From positions 1 through 64,000 of the forward strand of contig JBGANK010000013.1 of the NCBI GenBank assembly GCA_044222395.1: a DNA stretch of 64,000 nucleotides, read 5' to 3'. The notes beneath the pieces were generated by a model. That model was not told the origin of the DNA, made no database searches, and saw nothing but the letters and a program-made list of their open reading frames with translations. Of this stretch, positions 52,708 through 60,223 are shown in pieces (position 1 is the first letter of the stretch; each line of letters opens with the position of its first letter). Source of the DNA: JAEUMD01 sp044222395. Lineage in GTDB: Bacteria > Pseudomonadota > Alphaproteobacteria > Rhizobiales > Hyphomicrobiaceae. The position numbers and the translations under genes were made by a program.

Positions 52708-52740
52708 GCGAGGCCGCCCTCGGGGATAAGGCGGCCTCGC
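52708..52740 (-). terminator. Strong intra-operon hairpin between capsid and connector genes
   Basis: A perfect 11-bp GC-rich stem (52708-52718 with 52730-52740) with an 11-base loop lies about 100 bases past the capsid stop. The tract after it on the minus strand (tccttatcat) is only weakly T-rich. It could be a partial terminator or an mRNA 3'-end stabiliser that raises capsid over tail expression. Confidence 0.6.
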
Positions 52741-52840
52741 AGTTTCCGCGCGGACGGGAGGAAAATCTGCGCGGATCATCATCGCAGCGAAGCATGTCGA
52801 GCAGGATGCTCGGCGAGCGGACGCTGCGTTTCCTGTCTTG

Positions 52841-54064
52841 CTAGACGCCGAACTTCAAGAGCTTGATCGCATCGAAGTCCTGGACGCCGCCGCCGACGCG
52901 CTTGGTCGTGTAGAACAGCACGTAGGGCTTGGCGGTGTAGGGATCGCGCAGCACGCGAATGCCGACGCGATCGACGATCAGATAACCTCGGCGGAAGTCG
53001 CCGAATGCAATCGAAAGGCTGTCGGTTGCGATATTGGGCATGTCCTCCGACTCGGCGATGGGGAAGCCCATCAAGGTCGGTGCCTGGCCGGGATCGGCAG
53101 ACGGCTGCCACAGGTAGGTGCCATCACCGTCCTTGAGCTTGCGGACCTGGGCCTGTGCCGCGCGGTTCATGACGAAATGCGCGTTGGCGCGGTAGCCGGA
53201 CTTCACCGCATAGACGAGGTCGATCAGAACATCGCCCGCATTCGTCGCCGGGAACGCACCTGCCACGCCTGTCTTTACGAAGCCGATGTTGCCCCAGCTC
53301 CAGCTGGCGTTGGCGACCGTTGGATAGGCGAGGAAGCCCTTCGGCTTGTTGACGCCATTGCCGGTGACGAATGCCGTGCCTTCCTGTTCGGCGAAGGCGA
53401 CGCGCACCTCCTCGGCCAGCCACTCGTCGATGTTAACGGCGCTGTCGTCGAGCAGGCTCGCGGTCGCCGCCGGCATCGCGTAGAGTTCCATGGTCTGGAA
53501 CGACAGCTCGGAGAGCGTCGGTGTCGTCGTCTCGGTGCGCGCCGCAGTCTCGCCGACCCATCCAGTGCCCAGGCCCGTGGTTGCGAACGGCCGCTTGTAG
53601 ACCGAGCTCGAGACCTGCTGCACTCCGGAAATCGCGCGGATCGGCGAGATGTGACGGAGCGCGCGATTGATGGTCGCTTCCGTTTCGTCGGGAACGAGGT
53701 AGCCGCCGTCAGGGTCTGAACCGACTGAAAGCGCCTTGCCTTCGAGCCCCTTCAGTCCGCCCGCCTCGCCGCCGCGCACGTAGCTGTCGAAAGCTGCCTT
53801 GTGCTGGAGCGAAACCGCCGAGCGCGCCACGCCAGAGCCTCCGATCGGCAGACGCTGCTGCTTCACGGTCAGCTGATCCAGCGCCCGGTCGATGCGGGCG
53901 AGCTTGTCGGTCGTGACAACGTCTGCTGCCGAACGCTTCTCAATCTCCTGAATGCGGCGATCGTTGGTGTCCTTGAAGTCCTCGAAGGCGCGCATGAAGT
54001 CGTCGAACGCGGCAGCAACGTCGCCACCCGCCGACTTCGTTACAAATTCCGTCTTGTCCGTCAT
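52841..54064 (-). CDS. GTA gp5-like major capsid protein (HK97 fold)
   Basis: A 407-residue capsid subunit starting at 54064 (MTDKTEFVTKSAGGDVAAAFDDFM; AAGGA upstream). The N-terminal helical delta domain (FEDFKDTNDRRIQEIEKRS...) is removed by the prohead protease. The HK97 core follows (GYLVPDETEATINRALRHISPIRAISGVQQVSS, LLDDSAVNIDEWLAEEVRVAFAEQEGTAFVTGNG, FGDFRRGYLIVDRVGIRVLRDPYT). The frame runs upstream to 54163 but that part overlaps gp4. Confidence 0.96.
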   Translation of the reverse strand: MTDKTEFVTKSAGGDVAAAFDDFMRAFEDFKDTNDRRIQEIEKRSAADVVTTDKLARIDRALDQLTVKQQRLPIGGSGVARSAVSLQHKAAFDSYVRGGEAGGLKGLEGKALSVGSDPDGGYLVPDETEATINRALRHISPIRAISGVQQVSSSVYKRPFATTGLGTGWVGETAARTETTTPTLSELSFQTMELYAMPAATASLLDDSAVNIDEWLAEEVRVAFAEQEGTAFVTGNGVNKPKGFLAYPTVANASWSWGNIGFVKTGVAGAFPATNAGDVLIDLVYAVKSGYRANAHFVMNRAAQAQVRKLKDGDGTYLWQPSADPGQAPTLMGFPIAESEDMPNIATDSLSIAFGDFRRGYLIVDRVGIRVLRDPYTAKPYVLFYTTKRVGGGVQDFDAIKLLKFGV

Positions 54065-54092
54065 GTTGCATTCCTTGAATTTGTTGTGTGCT

Positions 54093-54797
54093 TCACAGGC
54101 CGTAGTTGAGCCGTCGCGCCGCATCCCGCATGCGCGCTGCCAATCGCACAGCCTCGCTTTCACCCAGACCCGCTTCCCGCAGGGCCTGGAATCCCTTCAA
54201 TCCGTCGCGCATCAACGCGCGCGCTTCCGATCGCGTCAGTCCCACCCCTTGCGTAAGCCATCTCTCGAACGTGCGCGCGGTCGGCACGCCTTGCGCGAAG
54301 GGCCGCGACTTGAATGTCTGCACACGCGCATCGGGCAGCATCGGGAACGTGACGACCGAAATCTCCCAAAGGTCGATTTTCTCCAAACGCCTCACGCCGC
54401 TCTTGGCGTCGCGCCTTGCGCGCAGTGCCTTGAAGCCGATTGACAGGCCGTCGAGCGCACCTGCTCTCATCAGCGACATCACCTCGCGCGCCTTCGACAC
54501 GTCCGGCATCAGGCGTCCGCGTGCGTAGAGGCCCTTTGCATCCTCCGCGATCTCGTCCCACACGCCGATCGGCTGGCCCGGATCGTGCTGGAACAGCATT
54601 CGTATGCCGCGCGCGCCTCGAGACTTGAGGCTTTCTGCGAATGCGCCGCGCACCACTATGTCGCGGCTCAAGTCCTCGCGCCCGAACAGGCTTGCATAGC
54701 CTTCGAACGTGCCATTCGCGCCGATGCTCTTCAGGTCGAGCGCCATGAATTTCGCCTCCGCGCCTTCGAGCGCGCGCGCGTCGTCACGATCTGCCAT
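54093..54797 (-). CDS. GTA gp4-like prohead protease
   Basis: HK97-family prohead serine protease. Features are GYASLFGREDLSRDIVVRGAF, the catalytic His in MLFQHDPGQPIG, and GALDGLSIGF with the Ser; DLWEISVVTFPM is the family's conserved strand. The ATG at 54797 (MADRDDARAL) has GGAGAGG at seven bases; the TTG at 54803 is less likely. It lies after the toxin/immunity array, where RcGTA would have the portal directly upstream (with g3.5). Confidence 0.94.
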   Translation of the reverse strand: MADRDDARALEGAEAKFMALDLKSIGANGTFEGYASLFGREDLSRDIVVRGAFAESLKSRGARGIRMLFQHDPGQPIGVWDEIAEDAKGLYARGRLMPDVSKAREVMSLMRAGALDGLSIGFKALRARRDAKSGVRRLEKIDLWEISVVTFPMLPDARVQTFKSRPFAQGVPTARTFERWLTQGVGLTRSEARALMRDGLKGFQALREAGLGESEAVRLAARMRDAARRLNYGL

Positions 54798-54819
54798 CGG
54801 CAAACCTCTCCATTATCCA

Positions 54820-54859
54820 GCTCTGTCAGAAAGGTCAGAGCATTGACGTGCTCTGTCAG
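54820..54859. repeat. Short direct repeat before the prohead protease gene
   Basis: Two exact copies of the 10-mer gctctgtcag (54820-54829 and 54850-54859), 30 bases apart, between the last portal relic and the gp4 start. They may mark a recombination scar; chance cannot be excluded. Confidence 0.4.
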
Positions 54860-54860
54860 T

Positions 54861-55109
54861 TCAATGGGGTCGCGGATTCACTGCCTCTTCGGCGCCGCCA
54901 CCCCTACCCGCGGCATCCGCCGTCGTGAAGCGCCCCAACTCGTCATGATAGGGATTGAACTTCGCTGCGTAATTGGACGTTCCCTGAGCCTCGCCGCCCT
55001 CCCCCTCCGCAAGCGCCCCATAGCCCGCCGCCGCGCGCTTCTCGTCCACCGACAGAAAGCTCGCCTTCTCCAGCCGTTCCCACAGCTGGTCACGCTCGGC
55101 CGACAGCCT
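54861..55109 (-). pseudogene. Displaced portal C-terminus (relic 2, probably the ancestral tail)
   Basis: Directly after the TAG of the second immunity gene the same frame reads LSAERDQLWERLEKASFLS, VDEKRAAAGYG, AAKFNPYHDELGRFTTAD and ends NPRPH-stop. This is a near copy of the intact portal from its residue 365 region through the pre-toxin motif. It has no proper start codon and encodes only the tail, so it is a relic. It ends 63 bases before the gp4 start, which suggests it is the original end of the portal gene, pushed downstream by inserted tip/immunity modules. Confidence 0.8.
55017..55105 (-). repeat. Direct repeat of portal C-terminal coding DNA, downstream copy
   Basis: This 89-base segment matches 56984-57072 within the intact portal gene at 85 positions, including an uninterrupted 50-base identical run. 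Weaker similarity continues to about 54910. The near identity implies recent duplication or ongoing gene conversion and provides homology for recombination. Confidence 0.9.
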
Positions 55110-55529
55110 CTATCCAGCACGATCGGTCCGCCACCACTGATAGCCGCGCTCCGAAAGAACTCGGAAGCCTTCCTCGACACCTTCGGCAGTTGCAAGAATA
55201 ATTGGATAGCGATCCTTCAGCATATCACCATTACGCAAAGTCCAGAGCTTCTCTTCAAGATCGTACCTGAAGACATCCTTGAGGCCGTCGATCACAGCCA
55301 GCCCCTCTTCATTTTGAAGAACCACCTCGTCATGCGGATGAAATTGCTCCGTGCCCATTTCGATAAGACCCGCTTGCATGAGCTCGTGAAGCGCACTTTG
55401 CAGCTGTGCGACTTCTGACTCTTTGCCCATTGGCGTCGAAATTGTGTTCAACATTGCGATGACATTCTCGACCCGCAACTCTTCCAATTCCGATATCACA
55501 CGCTGTCCAAATTCACCTAGGTTTGTCAT
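55110..55529 (-). CDS. Second (orphan) immunity-like protein
   Basis: A 139-residue acidic protein paralogous to the one at 55878-56312. Shared features are an N-terminal RVISELEEL helix, QSALHELMQAGLIEM, and the C-terminal block YPIILATAEG...RGYQWWR (the other copy has YPMIVDTPAG...KGYQWWR). It starts 10 bases after the stop of a broken toxin tip, the same spacing as the intact pair. Its local base composition is less GC-rich than its neighbours. An immunity role is inferred from this arrangement; no known immunity family is recognised. Confidence 0.75.
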   Translation of the reverse strand: MTNLGEFGQRVISELEELRVENVIAMLNTISTPMGKESEVAQLQSALHELMQAGLIEMGTEQFHPHDEVVLQNEEGLAVIDGLKDVFRYDLEEKLWTLRNGDMLKDRYPIILATAEGVEEGFRVLSERGYQWWRTDRAG

Positions 55530-55539
55530 TTTCGCCCCG

Positions 55540-55872
55540 TCACTTGTTCGGTATCGTCACGTGAGAGCCTTCTGGCTTCCCCGGCCCTGAGCGGCACCGA
55601 TAGTATTGGCTGTTGTTGTGCTTTTGACTTGTTTCATCACGATACTTGCGACGAGGTCGTTCCATGATACGGACCTCTGCACCGGTGGACGGGTTGTGGT
55701 AGATTAGCCCCGCACCGCGCGCCCGAACTCGGCATACGCCTCGCGCGAATTGAATCCGAGCGGCAATCCGCCCCGTTCGATCACGAGCGGCCATGCGTGA
55801 CGCTGATCGCGCTCGGCCGATAGCGCCTCGATCGCATCGAGGTCGGGGCACCACTCGTACCCGCCACGCCTC
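55540..55872 (-). pseudogene. Orphan toxin-tip module: portal relic 1 joined to broken tips
   Basis: Immediately after the first immunity gene one frame reads RGGYEWCPDLDAIEALSAERDQ, matching the portal's WGGGLELWPDLDAIEALSAERDQ, then RHAWPLVIERGGLPLGFNS and REAYAEFGRAVRG, stopping at 55704. The adjacent frame continues with GAGLIYHNPSTGAEVRIMERP and ends HVTIPNK at 55540, closely resembling the intact tip's GAGMIYENPATGDQVRIMDRP...ITIPNK. So a portal relic is fused to the start of one tip type and then, out of frame, to the end of the second. It lacks a usable start and is a displaced, decayed module. Confidence 0.75.
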
Positions 55873-55877
55873 GACAA

Positions 55878-56312
55878 TCAGCTGGTTTCACGCCACCAAT
55901 GTTCGCGCCACCATTGATACCCCTTCGCTTCAAGTATCCTTTCTGCCAACTTAGCTCCTGCAGGCGTGTCGACGATCATTGGATAGTGCTCCCTCGTACC
56001 TCCTTTCGACGAACGACGATCAGCCCAGACCCCGGAGGACGGATCGAAGGTGAGGACTTCGCTAATCCTATCGACTTCGGCAAGCGAGTCTGCAATCGGC
56101 AATTCAACGAGGCGTCCGTGCGCGTCTCTCGCTGTCGACATGCGCAATAGATCGCGTTCAGCAAGTCGGCGAAGCGCCGATTGGAACTGCGAAAATGGAT
56201 CAGAGCTTTGCATCCCGGGCATTACGGTCACCGCCATCGTCTGCAATCCCTCCTCTCCGGCCTCCTCCAACTCTGAAAGAATGCGCATCTCCAGTTCCGT
56301 CAATCCTTCCAC
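55878..56312 (-). CDS. Putative immunity protein of the portal-borne toxin
   Basis: A 144-residue acidic protein starting 11 bases after the portal-toxin stop. It shows an N-terminal TELEMRILSELEEAGEEG helix, FQSALRRLAERDLLRM (winged-helix-like) and a Trp-rich end GYQWWREHWWRE. A diverged paralogue lies at 55110-55529. Position behind a variable C-terminal tip, small size, acidity and duplication with a second tip are the hallmarks of immunity genes in polymorphic toxin systems. No named family is recognised. Confidence 0.75.
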   Translation of the reverse strand: MEGLTELEMRILSELEEAGEEGLQTMAVTVMPGMQSSDPFSQFQSALRRLAERDLLRMSTARDAHGRLVELPIADSLAEVDRISEVLTFDPSSGVWADRRSSKGGTREHYPMIVDTPAGAKLAERILEAKGYQWWREHWWRETS

Positions 56313-56323
56313 GGCCGTTACTC

Positions 56324-58159
56324 CTATCGCTTATTCGGGATCGTGATCGCTTCACCCCAAGATCGACCATATGGCATGTAGCGATAGTAGTAATCGTTGA
56401 AGTGCTTTTGGCGCGTTTCATTCCTATATGATCGCTGCGGCCGATCCATAATCCTCACCTGATCACCCGTTGCTGGATTCTCATAAATCATGCCCGCTCC
56501 GCGCGCCGGACCATGCAAGACATACCCCCGATCATATAGTTCCTTCGTCAAGCGGTTCACACCCCAGCTCGGATTTGAACCAGGGATCGCATCACGCAGG
56601 ATAATCCCTAACCGTGCCTCGGCAGCGCGTGCCACAGCCTCCCAATGCGCCGTCTCTGCTTCAATCGTTTCGGTGAGGCTTTGTGGGGCACGCCAAATTG
56701 GATCCAACTCTCTAAGCTGCCGCACAGCGCCTTGCGCACGGATGTACGCCTGGTCCAATCGGATCTGCTGCGCGATCGACGCTCCTGGATAGGCTCGGCG
56801 GCGCGAAACGTCGTGAAGCAGCCCATCGTCGTCACTTCGACTCGAGCTACTGCTCGCCCCCTCTCCATTCCCGCCGTTCGAAGCGCCCTCCCCATCCGCC
56901 GTCGGGAAGCGCCCGAGCTCGTCGTGATGGGGATTGAACTTCGCAGCAAACTTGCCTTCGCCGCCCTCCCCGCCGGCCATTGGCCCATAGCCTGCCGCCG
57001 CGCGCTTCTCGTCCACCGACAGAAAGCTCGCCTTCTCCAGCCGCGCCCACAGTTGGTCACGCTCGGCCGACAATGCCTCGATCGCGTCGAGATCGGGCCA
57101 CAGCTCCAGCCCGCCACCCCATGCCGGCGCCAGCCACATCGACATCGCCTTGGCGGTGCGGTTGACGAGCGGCAGCACCGTCTGGCGCCAGAACGAGCGC
57201 GAGGCCTCCTGGTAGTTCGAATAGGTGTTGTCGCCGGGGATCCCTAACAGCATCGGCGGCACGCCCAAGGCCAGTGCGATCTCGCGCGCCGCGGCGTTCT
57301 TCGCCTCGACGAAATCCATGTCCTTCGGGCTGAGGCTCAACTGCTTCCAGTCGAGCCCGCCTTCCAAGAGCATCGGCCGTCCCGCCTGGCGCGCGCCCTG
57401 GAAGCCCAGCTCCAACTCTTCCTTCAAGCGCTGGAACTGCTCCTCGGTGAGCTGGCCGTCGCGCGCCGCATAGACGAGCGCACCAGAGGGCCGCGCCGAG
57501 TTGTCGAGCAGTGCCTTGTTCCACTTGGCCGCCTGGTTGTGGATGTCGATGGCGCTAGCCGCCGCCTCGATCGGACTCATGCCGTAGTAGTCGTTGGCCG
57601 GATGGAAGAGCCGCACATGCAGCACCGAGCGCACGCCTTCGGCGGCATCACCGTGCAGGCGGATCGAGCGGCCGCTGACCGTATATTCGTATCCCTCGGG
57701 CCAGCCGTCGGCGCCCGGGATCACCTTGATCCGATCGGGCCGCAGCGCGTGCAATTCGCGCAAGCTTCCATCGACGCCGACCGCCTCGACATAGGCGTTG
57801 CCCGACACCAGCAGGTACCCATACCAGCTCTCGAAGAAGTCGGCGCTGGTGTGATCGAGGCTCGGATGCGCCATGAGATCGAGGAAGGGGTGGCTTTCAA
57901 TCTCGTAGGGGCCTTCGTAGAGCAACAGCGGTATCGATGCGGCCGCTTCGGCCACCATGCGCACCGAGCGGTAGACGATCGCGTTCTGCATGAAGCCTTC
58001 GCGCGCGAAGCTGGCGTAGTCGCGCGGTGTCCATACGGGCTGGCCCAACTGCTCGAGGGCCACGAGGCGATGTGCCTTGCTCGCCTTCGTTGCCAGATCG
58101 GGCGTCCGGCCCGTCCGCCACGGCAACAGCCGATTGAGCGCGTCCGTCATGCGCGGCAT
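56324..58159 (-). CDS. GTA gp3-like portal protein fused to a C-terminal toxin-like tip
   Basis: Residues 1 to about 400 are an HK97-type portal (FAREGFMQNAIVYRSVRMVAEAAASIPLLLYEG; YLLVSGNAYVEAVG; NAAAREIALALGVPPMLLGIPGDNTYSNY; AMSMWLAPAWGG), which forms the DNA entry ring. Residues about 404-418 are KFNPHHDELGRFPTADG, like the short motif before toxin tips in phage-borne polymorphic toxins. A Ser/Gly linker and about 165 extra residues follow; the last 60 (ARGAGMIYENPATGDQVRIMDRP ... ITIPNKR) are basic and recur in a broken copy downstream. GTA portals usually end near residue 400. The tip's activity is unassigned; a small nuclease is plausible. Start may be the ATG at 58150. Confidence 0.9.
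   Translation of the reverse strand: MPRMTDALNRLLPWRTGRTPDLATKASKAHRLVALEQLGQPVWTPRDYASFAREGFMQNAIVYRSVRMVAEAAASIPLLLYEGPYEIESHPFLDLMAHPSLDHTSADFFESWYGYLLVSGNAYVEAVGVDGSLRELHALRPDRIKVIPGADGWPEGYEYTVSGRSIRLHGDAAEGVRSVLHVRLFHPANDYYGMSPIEAAASAIDIHNQAAKWNKALLDNSARPSGALVYAARDGQLTEEQFQRLKEELELGFQGARQAGRPMLLEGGLDWKQLSLSPKDMDFVEAKNAAAREIALALGVPPMLLGIPGDNTYSNYQEASRSFWRQTVLPLVNRTAKAMSMWLAPAWGGGLELWPDLDAIEALSAERDQLWARLEKASFLSVDEKRAAAGYGPMAGGEGGEGKFAAKFNPHHDELGRFPTADGEGASNGGNGEGASSSSSRSDDDGLLHDVSRRRAYPGASIAQQIRLDQAYIRAQGAVRQLRELDPIWRAPQSLTETIEAETAHWEAVARAAEARLGIILRDAIPGSNPSWGVNRLTKELYDRGYVLHGPARGAGMIYENPATGDQVRIMDRPQRSYRNETRQKHFNDYYYRYMPYGRSWGEAITIPNKR
56984..57072 (-). repeat. Direct repeat of portal C-terminal coding DNA, resident copy
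   Basis: Counterpart of the repeat at 55017-55105 (85 of 89 identical). It lies in the part of the portal gene just before the pre-toxin motif, which is where a recombining cassette would need homology. A third, more diverged copy of adjacent portal DNA lies at about 55803-55872. Confidence 0.9.
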
Positions 58160-58253
58160 GCTTCCTCATCCTCGTCGTTGGCGAAATGAATTGGGCGCCG
58201 CGTGCTGGTACGGGCGCCCTGTCGTCTTGTGTCGGTATCGCTGCTGTCCCCAC

Positions 58254-59651
58254 TCAGAGACGGCGGATCCACGGTATTGGTGGCGGTCGCGGCGGCTCGG
58301 GTGGATCGATCAACAGATCGGTCACCGCCCACACCAATGCATCGAGGCGGTCGGGGCTGCGTCCGCCGACGCGGCCGTCGGTGCCGAACGCGCACATCTG
58401 GTCTTCAAGCTCGTCAAAGCGGCCCGCATGAACGACGCGCCCCTCCGCGTAGAGCGCTGCCACCGGCTCGGCGCGCAGCCACTTGCCACGCGTTGCCCGC
58501 ACGGTCCGCACCGGCATCGCGCGATCGATCTGCTTCAGCACTGCGACGACGAGATCGCCGCCCTGGTTGACTTCGGCAACGACGCGATCAGCCTTGTGGT
58601 CGGCGTAGGCCGCGCGGATCGCCCGGGCCCACACATTGGGCTCGCGACCCTGCAGCGTGCGGTCGTCGATCACGTAGACGCGGCCGTCGTCACCGAGGCC
58701 GGCGACGACGATGCCGCAGGCGTCGGATTCCGCCGTCGCCGTCACCGGCGGGTCGACCGCCACCACGACCGTCTTCAGCGCGGGCGGGACTTGTATGCGC
58801 TGCTCATCGACCCAGTCTCGGCGCCACAAGCCACCTCTGAAATCCTCGACAATCTCGCCGAGCAACTCCTGGCGGCCGAGCACTGTGCCCGCATAGCGGC
58901 GCTGCATCTCCGCCACGAAGGACGGCGCCAAGTTGTCGGCGTTGTCCGCTGTCGCGGCCCGCGTCAGCACCGTCGCCGAGTCCGACATGATGGCCTTCAG
59001 CAGCGGCATGGGACGCGGTGTCGTCGTCACCACCCCCTGCGGCGCGCTGCCCAGCCGCAATGCGAACTGCAGCATGTCCCAAGTCGCTTCGGCATTGCGC
59101 CACTTGCAAAGCTCGTCACACCAGGCGGCCGCGAACTGGGGTCCGCGCAGGCCGTCAGGATTCTCCGCGGAGAATATCTCGGCCACCGTTCCATTGGGCC
59201 AGATGAGCTGACCCTTGGAAATCTCGAAGCGCGGGCGTTCGTCGTCGCCATGTATGGCGAGCAATCCCGATACGCCCTCGATCATAACCTTGCGAACATC
59301 GGCGATCGTCTCACCGACGAGTGCGATGCGTCTGGCCGGCCGATCGGCAATCGGCTCAATTCCCAGCGCCTGGGCACGCACCCATTCGGCCCCGGCGCGC
59401 GTCTTGCCAGCGCCACGACCTCCCAAGATCAGCCAGACGCGCCACGTCCGTTTCCCGTCGTCGCACACCGGCGGAAGCTGATCGTCGCGTGCCCAGACCT
59501 GCCAGTCGGCAAGCAAGAAGGCGAGATCTTCTTCTGAAAGGTCGGCGATCAGCCGTTGTAGCTCATCGGCGCTTGAGCAGGCGCTCAATGCGGCCCGCAA
59601 GCTCCTGGCGGCGGCGCTCCGGGTCGACACTTGCCTGGCGCCGCTTTCCAT
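58254..59651 (-). CDS. GTA gp2-like terminase large subunit
   Basis: DNA-packaging ATPase/nuclease (465 residues). The Walker A motif is LGGRGAGKTRAGAEWV; ATPase core elements are ALVGETIADVRKVMIEG and GPQFAAAWCDELCKWR; the RNase H-like nuclease starts at VVVAVDPPVTATAESDACGIVVAG. GTA terminases fill heads with random host DNA. The start overlaps the upstream small-subunit gene by 89 bases. A GTG at 59630 is an alternative with less overlap. Confidence 0.95.
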   Translation of the reverse strand: MESGARQVSTRSAAARSLRAALSACSSADELQRLIADLSEEDLAFLLADWQVWARDDQLPPVCDDGKRTWRVWLILGGRGAGKTRAGAEWVRAQALGIEPIADRPARRIALVGETIADVRKVMIEGVSGLLAIHGDDERPRFEISKGQLIWPNGTVAEIFSAENPDGLRGPQFAAAWCDELCKWRNAEATWDMLQFALRLGSAPQGVVTTTPRPMPLLKAIMSDSATVLTRAATADNADNLAPSFVAEMQRRYAGTVLGRQELLGEIVEDFRGGLWRRDWVDEQRIQVPPALKTVVVAVDPPVTATAESDACGIVVAGLGDDGRVYVIDDRTLQGREPNVWARAIRAAYADHKADRVVAEVNQGGDLVVAVLKQIDRAMPVRTVRATRGKWLRAEPVAALYAEGRVVHAGRFDELEDQMCAFGTDGRVGGRSPDRLDALVWAVTDLLIDPPEPPRPPPIPWIRRL

Positions 59652-60144
59652 CCTTGCGTCTCTTGCTCGCGGTTATCTTGCCTTCGACGTCGGACAGTTT
59701 CTCGAGGCTGCGAATGAGCGTATTGAGCGCGCGTGTCGTGCGCTCGCTGTCGGCTGGCGTGGCGTCGCCACCTACGGCGATGCGTTTCTCGATGGCGGTC
59801 AATTTCGTATCCATGGCGTCAAACAGTCGTTCGACCATTGCCTTGCGGGCTGCTGCCGGGTCCTGGTCGGCAACTGCATGTCCCGACCGGGTCGGCTTGG
59901 AACTGTTCGTGGTGTGTTGCTCACCATCCCGGCGGGCGCTTTCGGCGTGTCCGCGTTCATCTGCAACGGGCTTGTGCGCTCGGCTCTTCTTGCTGGTGCT
60001 TCGCGGAGGCCATCGCTCACGCCGCGCGTGCCCGACGATCTTCTGGCTCGAAACTCCGAACCGCGCGGCGATCTGGCTGATCGGCTCATCGCCGAGCTGC
60101 CAAAGCTTTGCGATCTCGGCCCATGCCGCTTTAGGGAGTGACAT
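59563..60144 (-). CDS. GTA gp1-like terminase small subunit
   Basis: A 193-residue protein from the ATG at 60144 (MSLPKAAWAEIAKLWQLGDE; CGGAG upstream). The N-terminal helix-turn-helix (ISQIAARFGVSSQKIVGHARRERW) and C-terminal helical region (LIRSLEKLSDVEGKITASKRR) fit GTA gp1-type small terminases. First gene of the particle cluster, 72-80 bases after a sigma-70 promoter. Confidence 0.85.
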   Translation of the reverse strand: MSLPKAAWAEIAKLWQLGDEPISQIAARFGVSSQKIVGHARRERWPPRSTSKKSRAHKPVADERGHAESARRDGEQHTTNSSKPTRSGHAVADQDPAAARKAMVERLFDAMDTKLTAIEKRIAVGGDATPADSERTTRALNTLIRSLEKLSDVEGKITASKRRKDGKRRQASVDPERRRQELAGRIERLLKRR

Positions 60145-60223
60145 GCCGCTCCGGATGCAATTCTGGAACAAAAAAACGCCAGAAACGACCGCCCTAGGCG
60201 CCCATCTCTCGCGTTATACACAA

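Noticed and set aside
58077..59537. A 486-codon plus-strand frame opposite the large terminase
   Set aside because: Shadow of the terminase frame with no domain signature.
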